This document shows, one piece after another, positions 25,406 through 36,100 of a stretch of 64,000 bases of DNA. The translations under genes were made by a program, and so were the position numbers. Below the pieces are notes generated by a model that saw only the letters and a program-made list of their open reading frames with translations, was not told where the DNA came from and ran no database searches. Within the stretch, counting starts at the first letter, position 1. The number at the start of each line of letters is the position of its first letter. The DNA is taken from NCBI GenBank assembly GCA_025363475.1, contig JANYDS010000029.1, positions 1-64,000 of the forward strand. Reading direction: 5' to 3'. Source of the stretch: Terriglobia bacterium. GTDB taxonomy: Bacteria > Acidobacteriota > Terriglobia > Bryobacterales > Bryobacteraceae.

Positions 25406-27517
25406 TTAAAAATTCAACAAAGTAGTGATGGCGTCGATCAGGTCGTCGGTTTGGGGGAGAATTTTATTTTCAAGCTGGGGCTGGTAGCCTACCCAGGTAT
25501 CCATCGCTGCTACACGTTTCACGGGGGCGTCGAGATTTTGGAAGAGTTCGTCGGCTATGCGCGCCGCGAGTTCCGCGCCGTAGCCGAAACTGAGCGTATC
25601 TTCGTGGGCGATGATGACGCGGCTGGTCTTTTCCACGCTGGTCTTGATGGCTTCCCAGTCATAGGGGGCGAGAGTGCGCAGGTCGAGGATTTCGATACTG
25701 ACTTTGGGATCGCGCTTTTCGATTTCCATCGCGGCCAGGACTGATTTCTGCACCAGCGCGCCATAGGTGACGATGGTGAGCGAGCTGCCCGGTTTAACGA
25801 TCTTCGCTTTGCCGAAGGGGATGGTGAAATCCGCGCCGGGGTGCGGGTCGCGGTTGTACATTTCGCGGTAGAGCTTTTTGTGTTCGAGGAAGAGAACAGG
25901 GTCGCCACAACGGATGGCTGTGCGGAGAAGGCCGCAGGCGTCCTGGGCGTTTGACGGGAAGACAACGCGGAGGCCAGGAAGGTGAGTAAACGCCACTTCG
26001 CCGCACTGGCTGTGATAGATGGAACCACCGTTCAGGTAGCCGCCGATGGGCACACGGATCACGAGCGGGGCGGAATACGTGCCGTTGGTGCGCCAGCGCA
26101 GACTGGCCAGTTCATCCCGAATTTGCATCATGGCTGGCCAGATGTAATCGAAGAACTGAATTTCGGCCACGGGCTTGAGGCCAGTGAGGGCCATGCCGAT
26201 GGCGCGGCCAACGATGGACGCTTCCGCGATAGGCGTGTTGAAACAGCGTTTGCCGCCGAATTCGGCTTGCAGGCCCGCCGTGAGTTTGAAGACGCCGCCT
26301 TTGCCTTTGACTTCAGGCAGGTTGCCTTCGCGGCTGCAATCGGCAACATCTTCGCCGAAGACCATAACGCGGTCGTCCCGGCGCATTTCTTCGCGCAGGG
26401 TGGCGTTGATCAGGTCAGACATCAGCTTCGGCTCGCCTTCGGGCTGGGCGACGGCGTCGAAATGGGCTGAGGCGGGGCTGTTGTCTTCTGAATAAAGGTG
26501 TCGTAACGCGGTATCGCCTGCGGGCAGTTCGGCGCTGAGGGCTGTTTCCGCGTCTGCCATGACTTCGCGGTCGATTTCGCGAATGATCCGGTCGAGTTCT
26601 GCCTTTTCCAGGACGCCTTCGTCGAGGAGCAGGCTCTTCAGCAGAGTGAGGGGATCGCGCAGGGCTTCGGCTTCGCGTTCACGTTTGGTCTTGTAGAAGC
26701 GTTCGTCATCACTGAGCGAGTGGGAGTAGGGGCGGATGACGTGGGCGTGGACGACGGAGGGTCCATGGCCGCCGCGGCACCAGGCTGCTGCCGCGCTCAT
26801 GGCTTTGTAGGAAGACGTGAGGTCCGTGCCATCGACCTCGATGGTGAGCAGGCCGGGGAAGTTGGCCAGAAGTTTCGAGATGGAGCCGCCGGGGGTCTGG
26901 CTTTCGACGGGGACCGAGATGGCATAGCCGTTGTCTTCGATCATGAAGATCACGGGGAGGTGGTAGAGGCAGGCCTGATTGACGGCTTCCCAGAATTCGC
27001 CTTCGCTGGTGGCACCTTCGCCGGAACTGACGAGGACGAGCCGGTCTTCACCGGGATGGAGCGCGCGGCAGCCTTCGGCGCAGCCTACGGCTTGGGTGTA
27101 TTGAGTGCCGGTGGCGGAAGATCCGGGGAAGACATTGGCGCCGACGCTGCCCCAGTGGGAGGGCATCTGGCGACCGCCGGAAGAGGGGTCGGCGGAGGCT
27201 CCGACGGCCTGGAGGAACATTTCGAGCGGTGTGATACCGAGGGTGAGTGCCAGTGCGCGGTCGCGGTAGTAGGGGAAATACCAGTCGTAACCGGGCCGGG
27301 TGGCGAGGCCGGCGGCGATCTGGATGGCTTCGTGGCCTGCGCCGGAAATCTGGAAGTAGATGCGCTGCTGGCGTTTGAGGATGATCTCGCGATCGTCAAT
27401 GCGGCGGGAGGTTTGCATCAGGCGGAAAGCTCTAATGAGAGTTTCCGGATCGAGCCCGGCTTCGCGTGCCGCTTTGAGCCTTTCCGTGGCGGATGGCGTG
27501 GTAAACGACGTGATCAT
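25406..27517 (-). CDS. Fused alpha/beta E1 component of a 2-oxoacid dehydrogenase
   Basis: A 703-residue fusion of the two E1 chains of a branched-chain/pyruvate-type 2-oxoacid dehydrogenase. The alpha half (about 1-340) has the thiamine diphosphate motif [14 protein letters not shown]...N and [11 protein letters not shown]; the beta half (about 365-703) has [22 protein letters not shown]-like and [12 protein letters not shown] segments. It decarboxylates a 2-oxoacid and passes the acyl group to a lipoyl E2. No E2 or E3 gene is adjacent. It heads the minus-strand run that continues to the hopanoid genes, though no functional link is shown. Confidence 0.88.
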   Translation of the reverse strand: MITSFTTPSATERLKAAREAGLDPETLIRAFRLMQTSRRIDDREIILKRQQRIYFQISGAGHEAIQIAAGLATRPGYDWYFPYYRDRALALTLGITPLEMFLQAVGASADPSSGGRQMPSHWGSVGANVFPGSSATGTQYTQAVGCAEGCRALHPGEDRLVLVSSGEGATSEGEFWEAVNQACLYHLPVIFMIEDNGYAISVPVESQTPGGSISKLLANFPGLLTIEVDGTDLTSSYKAMSAAAAWCRGGHGPSVVHAHVIRPYSHSLSDDERFYKTKREREAEALRDPLTLLKSLLLDEGVLEKAELDRIIREIDREVMADAETALSAELPAGDTALRHLYSEDNSPASAHFDAVAQPEGEPKLMSDLINATLREEMRRDDRVMVFGEDVADCSREGNLPEVKGKGGVFKLTAGLQAEFGGKRCFNTPIAEASIVGRAIGMALTGLKPVAEIQFFDYIWPAMMQIRDELASLRWRTNGTYSAPLVIRVPIGGYLNGGSIYHSQCGEVAFTHLPGLRVVFPSNAQDACGLLRTAIRCGDPVLFLEHKKLYREMYNRDPHPGADFTIPFGKAKIVKPGSSLTIVTYGALVQKSVLAAMEIEKRDPKVSIEILDLRTLAPYDWEAIKTSVEKTSRVIIAHEDTLSFGYGAELAARIADELFQNLDAPVKRVAAMDTWVGYQPQLENKILPQTDDLIDAITTLLNF

Positions 27518-27582
27518 CTATTTCTGATTTCTGTTAACGAACCTTCATCAATATAGCAAGAGTGGGGCGGGAGAAGCTGGAG

Positions 27583-27948
27583 TCAACTGATATGTTCGTT
27601 CTCCGTAATACCGCCTGTTGAGGTTAGAATCTTGACAACCTGATCCCGCAGGATAGGGCAGCGATTGGCTGCTGCCAGCCATACGATTTCCCACTCGATA
27701 CCAAAATACGCATGAACCAGGATGTTGCGAAACGCAATGATCTGCAGCCAAGGGATGTGAGGATGGCGTTCCCTGAACTCCACGGAGAGGCGGGAGGCTG
27801 CTTCACCGATTGTGATCAACTTCTGAACGACAGCGCTTCGGAGAAGTTCGGAACTCTCAAATTCGTTCTAATCGATTCTGTGGAGGAATCCCGCTGAATG
27901 ATCAGCCGCTTCAATATTATCGAGAAGATAGAACCTTTCAAGCCGCAT
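27583..27948 (-). pseudogene. HepT-like (DUF86) HEPN ribonuclease toxin with premature stop
   Basis: Reading from the ATG at 27948, the frame encodes 26 residues beginning MRLERFYLLDNIEAA, then TAG at 27868-27870, then continues in the same frame with LLRSAVVQKLITIGEAASRL and HPHIPWLQIIAFRNILVHAYF. The latter holds the HEPN active motif Arg-x4-His-x-Tyr (RNILVHAY). Restoring one codon would give about 121 residues, normal for HepT. The start overlaps the stop of the mntA-like gene by eleven bases, as in MntA/HepT pairs. A truncated product from a TTG at 27819 is possible. HepT is an RNase toxin neutralised by AMPylation of its Tyr. Confidence 0.8.
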
Positions 27949-28252
27949 AGAGCAGTCTGGCTTCGTTTAATACAAACTCGCGGATGAGGGGTTTCAAACC
28001 CTTTTTTGAGACGAGATCCACCTTGCGGACTAACAAATGCGAGAGGGCCAGCATCAAACCGGCGTAGTCGACGAGGTCGATTGCAGAATCCGGCAGGAAT
28101 TCGACCAGGATGTCTATGTCGCTTTCGGGGCGCATGGCTCCGCGTGCGGCAGATCCGAAGAGGGCAAGTTCACGGACTCGGTACTGATGGCAGAGATCAG
28201 CCAGTTTGGCCTGGTCAACAGGCGCGTCTCCGAAAGTGGGGTTACCGGTCAC
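27938..28252 (-). CDS. MntA-like minimal nucleotidyltransferase (antitoxin)
   Basis: Protein of 104 residues with the minimal nucleotidyltransferase motif Gly-Ser-x10-Asp-x-Asp (ELALFGSAARGAM, then SDIDILVEF). In MntA/HepT systems this enzyme transfers AMP groups onto the HepT tyrosine and silences the RNase. It starts at a GTG (28252) with GGAGAACGGAA upstream and overlaps the start of the HepT gene, whose frame carries a stop. It therefore looks like an antitoxin left with a damaged toxin. Confidence 0.85.
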   Translation of the reverse strand: MTGNPTFGDAPVDQAKLADLCHQYRVRELALFGSAARGAMRPESDIDILVEFLPDSAIDLVDYAGLMLALSHLLVRKVDLVSKKGLKPLIREFVLNEARLLYAA

Positions 28253-28330
28253 TTTTTCCGTTCTCCGTTTTCATTATGACGGAAGGGTCGAGCTTTTTTT
28301 CGATGCGATCCAGGCTAATATCAAGGCGTC

Positions 28331-29072
28331 ATGAAGAGCAAGAGCGCGCCGCAGTCAGTTGCTTTCCTGGCGGTCGTTTTCATTGAATTGCTGTTGCCCA
28401 GCCACTCTCAAGCGTGCTCCATGCAAAGCTGCCGGGGCAATGGCAAAGAGTTCGCCCCAACTTTTTCTGTCCGGGTACTACACGACAAGAAGCCACTGTC
28501 AGGAGCCACTGTCACATTGCATGGACGGACCCCAGTGGGCACGGAAGTCGAGTCTGTTATCGTGACAGACTCCAATGGAATCGCGGGCCTTCACCCCGGA
28601 AATTACTGGATGACAGCGGAATTTCTTGGGATAGGGGCTTGGAGTGACTGCTTCCACGTCAACTCGAATTCTTCTATTTTGGCGACACGGCGTGTGACGG
28701 CCGAATGGGGTAATCTTCCCGATTTTTCGAGTGACAACATTGACGGTACCCTGGTCGAATCACGTATGCCCTCAACCGGGACGCTGGTTTGGCGAGCCAG
28801 TCATTGGGCGGAAGTTGCCCTTTGATGGAGTGCACCTCAAAGCAACTAACGTCGAAACTCGCGCCGTCGTTGCTGCAACAAGTGGTGTTGACGGCACGTT
28901 TACATTTGGCTCGCTCCCGGATGGTGATTGGGTTCTGCACATTGACGACTCCGAAAGTATTTCGGGCTACAACCTCCTGTTTAGCCTGAATGCGCGGTGG
29001 CATGGGAAGCCGCTGACCATTGAACGAAGAGAAAGCGGTTGCGGGACAGGTTTCAGAGTCCGCTGGAAATAA
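28331..29072 (+). pseudogene. Secreted carboxypeptidase-regulatory-like protein with a frameshift
   Basis: From the ATG at 28331 the product has a signal peptide (VAFLAVVFIELLLPSHSQA), a Cys-rich start (CSMQSC) and a beta-sandwich repeat (FSVRVLHDKKPLSGATVTL, GLHPGNYWMTAEF). It stops at 28825, but a second repeat continues in another frame (FDGVHLKATNVETRA, then GSLPDGDWVLHI) to 29072. One extra T at 28815-28816 explains the shift: its removal gives 247 codons and reads AEVPFDG. The full protein would be a secreted two-domain protein of unknown function. Pseudogene or indel error. Confidence 0.78.
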
Positions 29073-29073
29073 A

Positions 29074-30309
29074 CTATTGCGCGCGGCGTGAATCTGGGTG
29101 CCTCGCGATCAAGCGCCAGGCGATATAGCCCAGGACAGGGAAAATGCTGGCGATGCGGAAGGCTGTCCCGTAGTTCTTCTGATCGAAGAGCATGCCGAAC
29201 CAGGGGCTGGTGAGGGCGACCATGGCTCCCCAGGAACCTCCTCCTACACCGGCAAGGAGTCCGGAATGGCCAGCCGGGAAATTGCGGACGGCGTAGCCCA
29301 CCGCCATCACCACAAAGCCTGCAAGGGCGAACATCGCGAGGAACATTTCGCCCAATACCAGCTGCGCGGTGGGGAGTGAATCCGTCCAGAACAGCGGCAG
29401 ACTGAGGATCAGCGATGTGAACATCATGCCGCGGAAGCGGGGGCCGATGCGGTCGAGAAGCGCTCCCCAGACGAAGTAGCCGACTTCCCAGCCGAAGGGC
29501 GGAATCCAGAGTGTGTAGCCGAGGTCTGTGGCGGTGAAGGCGAACCGCGCTTTCAGGTAAAGCGAAGAATAGTAGAGGATGAAGCCGAGCGGTGTTGCTC
29601 CCAGAGCGTAAGCGGCCATCAGCGCCCAGACAGTTCGCTGTCTGAGTAAATCCATGAACGGCAGAGGCGGGGCGAATTCTTCCATCTGGCCTACTGCACT
29701 GGCTTTTTCGACACTCTTTGATGTCAGGCGCCAGAAAATGATCCAGGCGGCTCCGAGGAAACCCGTGAATAGAAACGCTCCGTGCCAGCCGAATGCCGCA
29801 TAGACGGGCGTCACAATGAGCGGGGCTGCCATGGCGCCGAGTGAACCGCCGCTATAGGCGATAGCCATCCCGCGTCCGCGCTTGGCGGGAGAGAGGGTGT
29901 AGGTAACGGCCCGCAGGCCTCCGGGAAACGTTGCGCCTTCACCTGCTCCGAGAATCGCGCGGGCAATTCCGAAGGTCCAAAAGCCGGTCGCCCAGGCGTG
30001 GGCCATGGACGCGAGGGTCCAGATGGTGACGGCGGCAGTCATGCCGCGGCGGAGGCCAACACGATCCAGAATATAGCCCCAGACGGGGTTCGCCACCATA
30101 TAGGCGACGGAAAAACAGGAGATGATGAAGCCGTATTGCTCGGCGTTCAGATGGGTTTCGGCGAGGATGACCGGGGCGAGGATGGCGAGCGTGTTGCGGT
30201 CGATGTAACTGATGAGGGAGACCAGCCACATGGAGATGGCGGGGAGCCACCGGTCGGCCTGGTTCTGGTGCGCGAGGCCTTCAGGCGCGGGTATGGTTAC
30301 GGGCTTCAA
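29074..30309 (-). CDS. Major facilitator superfamily transporter
   Basis: A 411-residue permease with about twelve hydrophobic helices. SYIDRNTLAILAPVI in helix 1 and the loop GYILDRVGLRRGM between helices 2 and 3 (the MFS Asp-Arg-x-Gly-Arg-Arg motif) support the family, near the anion:cation symporter (hexuronate/glucarate-like) group. A second copy of the loop, WGALLDRIGPRFRG, appears in the second half. The substrate is not deducible. Its stop is two bases from the frameshifted secreted-protein gene, tail to tail. Confidence 0.88.
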   Translation of the reverse strand: MKPVTIPAPEGLAHQNQADRWLPAISMWLVSLISYIDRNTLAILAPVILAETHLNAEQYGFIISCFSVAYMVANPVWGYILDRVGLRRGMTAAVTIWTLASMAHAWATGFWTFGIARAILGAGEGATFPGGLRAVTYTLSPAKRGRGMAIAYSGGSLGAMAAPLIVTPVYAAFGWHGAFLFTGFLGAAWIIFWRLTSKSVEKASAVGQMEEFAPPLPFMDLLRQRTVWALMAAYALGATPLGFILYYSSLYLKARFAFTATDLGYTLWIPPFGWEVGYFVWGALLDRIGPRFRGMMFTSLILSLPLFWTDSLPTAQLVLGEMFLAMFALAGFVVMAVGYAVRNFPAGHSGLLAGVGGGSWGAMVALTSPWFGMLFDQKNYGTAFRIASIFPVLGYIAWRLIARHPDSRRAQ

Positions 30310-30359
30310 AGCAATTCACGATGATACACTGACGGAGACCTTACTACGCCTATCAAATC

Positions 30360-30947
30360 ATGCTGCTTCCACGGGAGTTCGTAACTTACCTGTCCCGCCA
30401 GATCGTGCACAAGCTTGTGCCTGCGACGGTAGAGACACACCATCCGGAAAAGGTGGTGGAAATGGTAGATACGCTGATTGCCGATGAACTGGAAGCCGAA
30501 GACCGGCTGAACGACGAAGTGCGGGAAATTCTGGAAGAGTACAGCGACTATATGCGCCGCGAAGGCGTCAGCTACCAGGAAATGTTCCGCAAGGCCAAGA
30601 ATCAGCTGATTCAGAAGAAGAAGATTGTGAAGGCTTCGGGTCGTGACACGGGCGACGCGATGAAGCTTTCGCGGGACAAGATCACCGATATCTCGCACAA
30701 GCTGGTGGCACTGCTGAAGAAATCGCGCGAACTGCGTGTGCGGAAAGATGCGAATGATGTTCGCCTTGAAATCGTGAAGGCGTTCACTGACATTCTACAG
30801 GTGGAAGAGAAAGCCGACCGGGCGTCGCGGGATAAGGTTCGTTCCATCAAGCGCGAGATTTCCGAAGGCAGCGAAGAGTGGGACATTCTGCAGAAGAAAT
30901 ATTATGCGGAAGAGATGAAGAAGTTCGGCATCGACCCCGGCAGGTAG
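30360..30947 (+). CDS. DUF507 family protein
   Basis: A 195-residue, strongly charged, mostly helical cytosolic protein. Its regions, MLLPREFVTYLSRQIVHKL, EAEDRLNDEVREIL and RRKYYAEEMKKFGI-like C-terminus, match the DUF507 family found in Acidobacteria and other deep bacterial groups. A duplicated pattern is apparent: each half has a start resembling KLSRDKITDISHKLV. The function is unknown. It is followed by mutL after six bases, so the two are probably co-transcribed; a link to DNA repair is only contextual. Confidence 0.85.
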   Translation: MLLPREFVTYLSRQIVHKLVPATVETHHPEKVVEMVDTLIADELEAEDRLNDEVREILEEYSDYMRREGVSYQEMFRKAKNQLIQKKKIVKASGRDTGDAMKLSRDKITDISHKLVALLKKSRELRVRKDANDVRLEIVKAFTDILQVEEKADRASRDKVRSIKREISEGSEEWDILQKKYYAEEMKKFGIDPGR

Positions 30948-30953
30948 GGCGCT

Positions 30954-32858
30954 GTGGGCCGCATCAGAGTACTTTCGGACCACGTCGCAAACAAGATTGC
31001 GGCCGGCGAAGTAGTTGAACGCCCGGCGTCGGTAGTCAAAGAACTCCTCGAAAATTCCCTGGATGCGGGTGCGACCAGCATTCGTGTGGAAATTGAAAAC
31101 GGCGGGCGGCGGCTGATTCGTATTGTCGATGACGGCTGCGGGATGCTGCGCGACGACGCTCTTCTGGCGTTTGAACGCCATGCGACCAGCAAACTGCATG
31201 ACGTAAAGGACCTGCTGACCATCGATACGCTGGGGTTCCGCGGGGAAGCGCTGCCTTCCATCGCTTCCGTGTCGCGGTTGCTGCTGGAAACCCGGTCTCT
31301 GGATGAGCAGACGGGAACGCGTGTAGAAATTGCGGGCGGGAAAATTCTGGTTTGTGATGAGATTGCACGCGGGGCCGGGACGGCTATTTCGGTGCGTGAT
31401 TTGTTCTTCAATGTCCCGGCGCGGAAGAAGTTTTTGCGTGCGGAACAGACGGAGCTGGCGCATATTGCGTCGCTGGTAACGCATTACAGTCTGGCACATC
31501 CGGACAAGACGTTTGAACTTTGGAACGGCGGAGCGAATCTGCTGCATGCGACGCCGGTGGAGACGCTGCGCGAACGCGTATTTCAGGTGTTTGGCAGTCA
31601 GTTGCTGGAAGATCTGATTGATTTGGGAACGCGTTCCGCAACCCTGCAAATGCAGGATGAGGATGAGCCGGCGCGCTTGTTTCAGGTGCGCGGGTTTGTG
31701 TCGCGACCGCAAGTCCAGAAGAATAACCGGAATTCAATTTTTGTTTTTGTGAACGGGCGGCTGATTCGGGACCGGCTGGTGTTGCATGCGCTCTCGGCGG
31801 CGTATCACAATCTGATGCCGTCGGCCTGTTTTCCATTTGCTCTGTTGTTTTTGGATTGCGATCCGGAAGAGGTGGATGTGAATGTGCATCCATCGAAGAC
31901 CGAGGTGCGGTTCCGGCACGGGAGCTGGGTTCATGATTTTGTGCGGGATGCGGTGCGGGAGCAACTGATGCAATCGCGACCCGCGCCTTCGTTTGTTTCG
32001 GCGATGCCAGCGGCTGCTTTTACGGCGGGTGGAATGCCTCCGGTTGGGGAGTTTGCTGAGGGTTTGGCCGAAGAAGTGACCGGGGCTGGTTTCCCGAATT
32101 TTACGCTCCAGCCGGTGGTGCCTCCGGCGGCGCGGTTTGATTTCGGCGATGCTTCGATTTCATTCAGTAATGAACCTGCGCCGGTAAAGAGCGGGGCGGA
32201 ACCGCTGCGGTTGAAGGTGCCCGATACACATGGCGCGTTTCCGCTGGATGCGGTGGCGATGCAGGGTTCGATGTCGAACATCGGTGAGCTGCGGCCGCTG
32301 GGGCAATTGCATAACAGCTTCATTATTGCTGCGGGCAAAGACGGGCTTTGGATCATCGACCAGCATGTGGCCCACGAACGGATTCTGTTTGAGCAGGTGC
32401 TGGCGCAGCAGGCGGCGGGGCGGGTGGAAGTTCAGCATTTGCTGATGCCGGTGATTTTGCAGCTAACGCCGGAGCAGCAGATTGAATACGCACGCATTGC
32501 GGATGAACTGCAGAATTCCGGGTTTGAGACGGAGCCGTTTGGGAATCGTACGATTGCCGTGAAGGCTGCCCCTTCGGCGGTGGGTCAGGGTGATCTGGAG
32601 CGGGTGATTCTGGAGATTTTGGAAGTGGCTGAGAACGAATTGCGCGGCGTTTCGGTATCGGATTTGCGGCGCGGGATTGCGGCTTCGATTGCATGCCGGG
32701 CGGCAATCAAGATTAATACTCCGCTGGATCAGCGCAAGATGGAGTGGATGCTGCGGACGCTGGCGGCTACGGATTACCCGATGGCGTGTCCGCATGGAAG
32801 GCCCGTTGCATTGCAGTACAGTACGCGGGATATTTTGAAGTCATTCCACAGGATCTAA
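30954..32858 (+). CDS. mutL: DNA mismatch repair protein MutL
   Basis: A GHKL ATPase of 634 residues that links MutS mismatch recognition to strand incision. The N-terminus shows NKIAAGEVVERPASVVKELL, DDGCGM, ATSKL and GFRGEALPSIASVS, the conserved ATP-binding motifs; GTAISVRDLFFNVPAR-like sequence follows. DVNVHPSKTEVRF near residue 305 is the second MutL signature. The C-terminal dimerisation domain carries QLHNSFIIAAGKDGLWIIDQHVAHERILFE, shown here in parts only. The GTG at 30954 is six bases after the DUF507 stop. No mutS lies in the window. Confidence 0.96.
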   Translation: MGRIRVLSDHVANKIAAGEVVERPASVVKELLENSLDAGATSIRVEIENGGRRLIRIVDDGCGMLRDDALLAFERHATSKLHDVKDLLTIDTLGFRGEALPSIASVSRLLLETRSLDEQTGTRVEIAGGKILVCDEIARGAGTAISVRDLFFNVPARKKFLRAEQTELAHIASLVTHYSLAHPDKTFELWNGGANLLHATPVETLRERVFQVFGSQLLEDLIDLGTRSATLQMQDEDEPARLFQVRGFVSRPQVQKNNRNSIFVFVNGRLIRDRLVLHALSAAYHNLMPSACFPFALLFLDCDPEEVDVNVHPSKTEVRFRHGSWVHDFVRDAVREQLMQSRPAPSFVSAMPAAAFTAGGMPPVGEFAEGLAEEVTGAGFPNFTLQPVVPPAARFDFGDASISFSNEPAPVKSGAEPLRLKVPDTHGAFPLDAVAMQGSMSNIGELRPLGQLHNSFIIAAGKDGLWIIDQHVAHERILFEQVLAQQAAGRVEVQHLLMPVILQLTPEQQIEYARIADELQNSGFETEPFGNRTIAVKAAPSAVGQGDLERVILEILEVAENELRGVSVSDLRRGIAASIACRAAIKINTPLDQRKMEWMLRTLAATDYPMACPHGRPVALQYSTRDILKSFHRI

Positions 32859-33156
32859 ATCAGGGAGCAGAGCATGGAGCCTGGCGCCTGGCGCATCGTC
32901 GATCAGTCTGGCTGCTAAAGATATTGTGGCTTCAAGACCGTCATGGGGGATGCAAAGCAGAACTGGCTGATCCTGAAAAATGGGGATCAAGTAACCGGAT
33001 TATTTCAGGGGATGTTTGAGGAGAACATCCTCACGTTCAGAAGGCACAACGGGTGGAGCTTCAACAAGAGGCGGATGAGAATACGACCGGGCTGGCCAGC
33101 TTCATTGCGGTGGAGCCTGACGGAAACCCGATCCTTGTCGATCAGCACGTTTGAAA
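32859..33156. other. Gap with possible gene remnant, no convincing gene
   Basis: Between mutL and the next minus-strand gene. On the plus strand from 32943 a frame starts with [19 protein letters not shown], which reads like real protein. The following stretch reads more protein-like in another frame ([16 protein letters not shown], then [12 protein letters not shown], stop near 33150). A decayed or frameshifted small gene is possible; I do not recognise a family. Confidence 0.35.
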
Positions 33157-36100
33157 TTATTTTAGAGCGTCTTCAACCAGACGTTTCTGTTCTTCCGCGT
33201 GGCGCTTCGAAGAACCTACAGCGGGACTGGCGTTTCTGGTCCGGCCGGCATACTGAATCACGCGACTGAGGCCTTTAAAATAGCTATAGACAAAGCGCCA
33301 GGCACCCATGTTGCGCGGTTCTTCCTGGCACCAGATGAGTTCGGCGTTCTCGCGGTAGCGGGCCAGAAGATCTGTTACCGCCTGATCGGGGAACGGGTAA
33401 AGTTCTTCGATGCGAACGACGGCGATATCATTCACCTTTTTCGCGGTGCGTGCGGCCACCAGATCGTAATAAACTTTGCCACAGCAGAAAACGATCTTGC
33501 GAGCAGGCACGGGGTCGCCCGCATCACCCAGCACCGGCTGGAATTCGCCGCTGGTGAGTTCTTCGAACGTGGAAACGGCCGCAGTGGAACGCAACAAACT
33601 CTTGGGCGAGAAAAGTACCAGCGGCTTGCGCTGCGTGGTCATCTGGCGGCGCAAAATGTGGAAGTATTGCGCCGGTGTGGAGCAGTTGGCCACGCGGATG
33701 TTGTCTTCTGCGCCGAGAACCAGGAAGCGTTCCAGTCGTCCGCTCGAATGTTCCGGACCCTGGCCTTCGTATCCATGTGGCAGAAGGAGTGTGAGGCCGC
33801 TGACCTGGCTCCATTTCTGCTCGGCCGTGGTGAGGAACTGGTCAATGATGACCTGCGCTCCATTGGAAAAATCGCCAAACTGGGCCTCCCAGAGAGTGAG
33901 GGTGTGTGGATCCGCCACGCTGTAGCCGTATTCAAAACCGAGTACGCCAAACTCACTGAGTGAACTGTCCAGGACTTCGAACGGGGCCTGATTTTCATCG
34001 AGGTGTTCCAGCGGGACATGACGATGCCCATTTTCAAAATCGTAAAAAGCCAGGTGGCGCTGGCTAAAAGTTCCGCGGCCGCAATCCTGTCCGCTGAGAC
34101 GCACCGGAGTGCCTTCGAGCACCAGACTGCCGAACGCAACAGCCTCTGCATAGGCCCAGTCCACTGTGCCGTTGGAGGCCAGAGAGTCGCGCCGCTTGCG
34201 AATAAACGTTTCGAGCTTCGGGTGGAGGTGGAACGTGGCAGGCAGAGTAGTGATGCCCGCGACGACCTGATCCAGAACAGCGCGCGAGATGGCCGTTGTG
34301 TAGTTTTCGGGAGTCGGTTTGATGACCGGCTGCAACACCCAGGGTCCCGCAGCTTTATTGGCATCGAACGCGGCGTTGAGGTGGTCGGCAACCTTCTTGC
34401 GGACTCCATCCACATCTGCGGCGCTGAGCACTTTCTCTTTGACCAGACGCGCGCCGTACAGCACTGCCGACGAGGCAAGGGCACGTATCTTGCGGTACAT
34501 GATGGGCTGAGTGTAGGCCGGGTCATCGGCTTCGTTGTGGCCATGACGGCGGTAGCAGACCAGATCGATGACGACGTCCCGTTGGAAGCGCTCACGGTAA
34601 TCGAACGCCAGTTGTACAACGCGCAGTGCGGCTTCGGGGTCATCGCCGTTGACGTGGAAAATGGGAGCCTGCACCATGCGCGCGACGTCGGTGGCGTAAG
34701 CAGTGGAGCGCGATTGTTCCGGAAGGGTGGTGAAGCCGATCTGGTTATTGATGACCAGATGCAACGTGCCGCCGGTGCAGTAACCATCGAGTTGCGAAAG
34801 GTTCAGTGTTTCGGCCACCACACCCTGGCCTGCGAATGCAGCATCGCCGTGGATTAACAGAGCGATGAATTGGGCGCGCGCCACGTCACCGGTCCGGTCT
34901 TGTTTCGCGCGGACCATGCCTTCCACCACGGGGTTGACTGCTTCCAGGTGGCTGGGGTTGGCGGCGAGTGAAATGGTGATGGAGTTGCCCGCTGGCGAAG
35001 TGTGAACGCCGGTTGCGCCGAGGTGATATTTGACATCACCGGAACCCTGCGCAGAGGCGGGGTCGATATTGTATTCGAATTCGGAAAAGATCTGACCAAG
35101 TGGCTTGCCGATGATGTTGGCGAGCACGTTCAGACGACCGCGGTGGGCCATGCCGACAATGATTTCCGCCTTGTGGCAATCCGCAGCAAGGCTGGAAATT
35201 TCGTTGAGGATGGAGATGGTGGTTTCTGCGCCTTCCAGAGAAAAGCGTTTCTGCCCGATAAAACGGCGGTCGAGAAAGAGTTCAAATTCTTCCGCGAGCA
35301 TGAGGTTTTCGAGGATGCGGAGTTTTTCCGTGCTGCTTAACGAAGGCGCGGCGGGTTGTTCGAGCCGGTGTTGCAGCCAGCACTTTTCTTCGGTGCGCTG
35401 GATGTACATGTACTCGGTGCCGATTTTGCCGCAGTAGGCCTGGCGGAGGTGGTCAACCATTTCGCGGAGGGTGGCTTGTTTACGGCCCCCGAATGCGTCC
35501 TGCAGAGTTCCAGTGTAAAAATGACGGTCCAGATCCCAGATGGTCAGGCCGTAAGTCAGGGGGTCAAGCTCTGCGTTGTAGGCGGGTTCTTCACCGAGAG
35601 GATCGAGGTCAGCCATGAGGTGGCCGCGCACGCGGAAGGCGTGGATCAATTGGGCGACAGCCGCTTCCTTGACGATCTCAATCGACGGTTCGGTGACGGT
35701 AGCGGCGATGGTTGAGGCTGTTTCCGCAGCCCAGACGACGGGCTTGTACGGAATGTGCAGCGCTTCAAAAATTTCGTCGTAGAAATTTTTTGCCCCATCA
35801 AGCAGCGATTGCAGCGAGCCAAGGAACATGCCGGATTCCGCACCTTGTATGATGCGGTGGTCGTAAGTGCATGTGACCGACATGATTTTGCTGATGCCGA
35901 GCGAAGTGATGGCATCCGGAGCTACGCCACGGTATTCGGCGGGGTAATCCATAGCACCGACAGCGACGATTGCGCCTTGGCCGTCAACAAGTCGCGGCAT
36001 GGAGGCCATGGTGCCGACCGTGCCGGGGTTGGTGAGAGAGATGGAAGTGCCTTGGAAATCAGGCACACCGAGTTTGCCGTTGCGGGCGCGGCCCACCAGA

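Noticed and set aside
26720-27556. Open frame of 278 codons antisense to the fused E1 gene
   Set aside because: Gly/Asp-rich shadow frame of the real gene with no recognisable domain.
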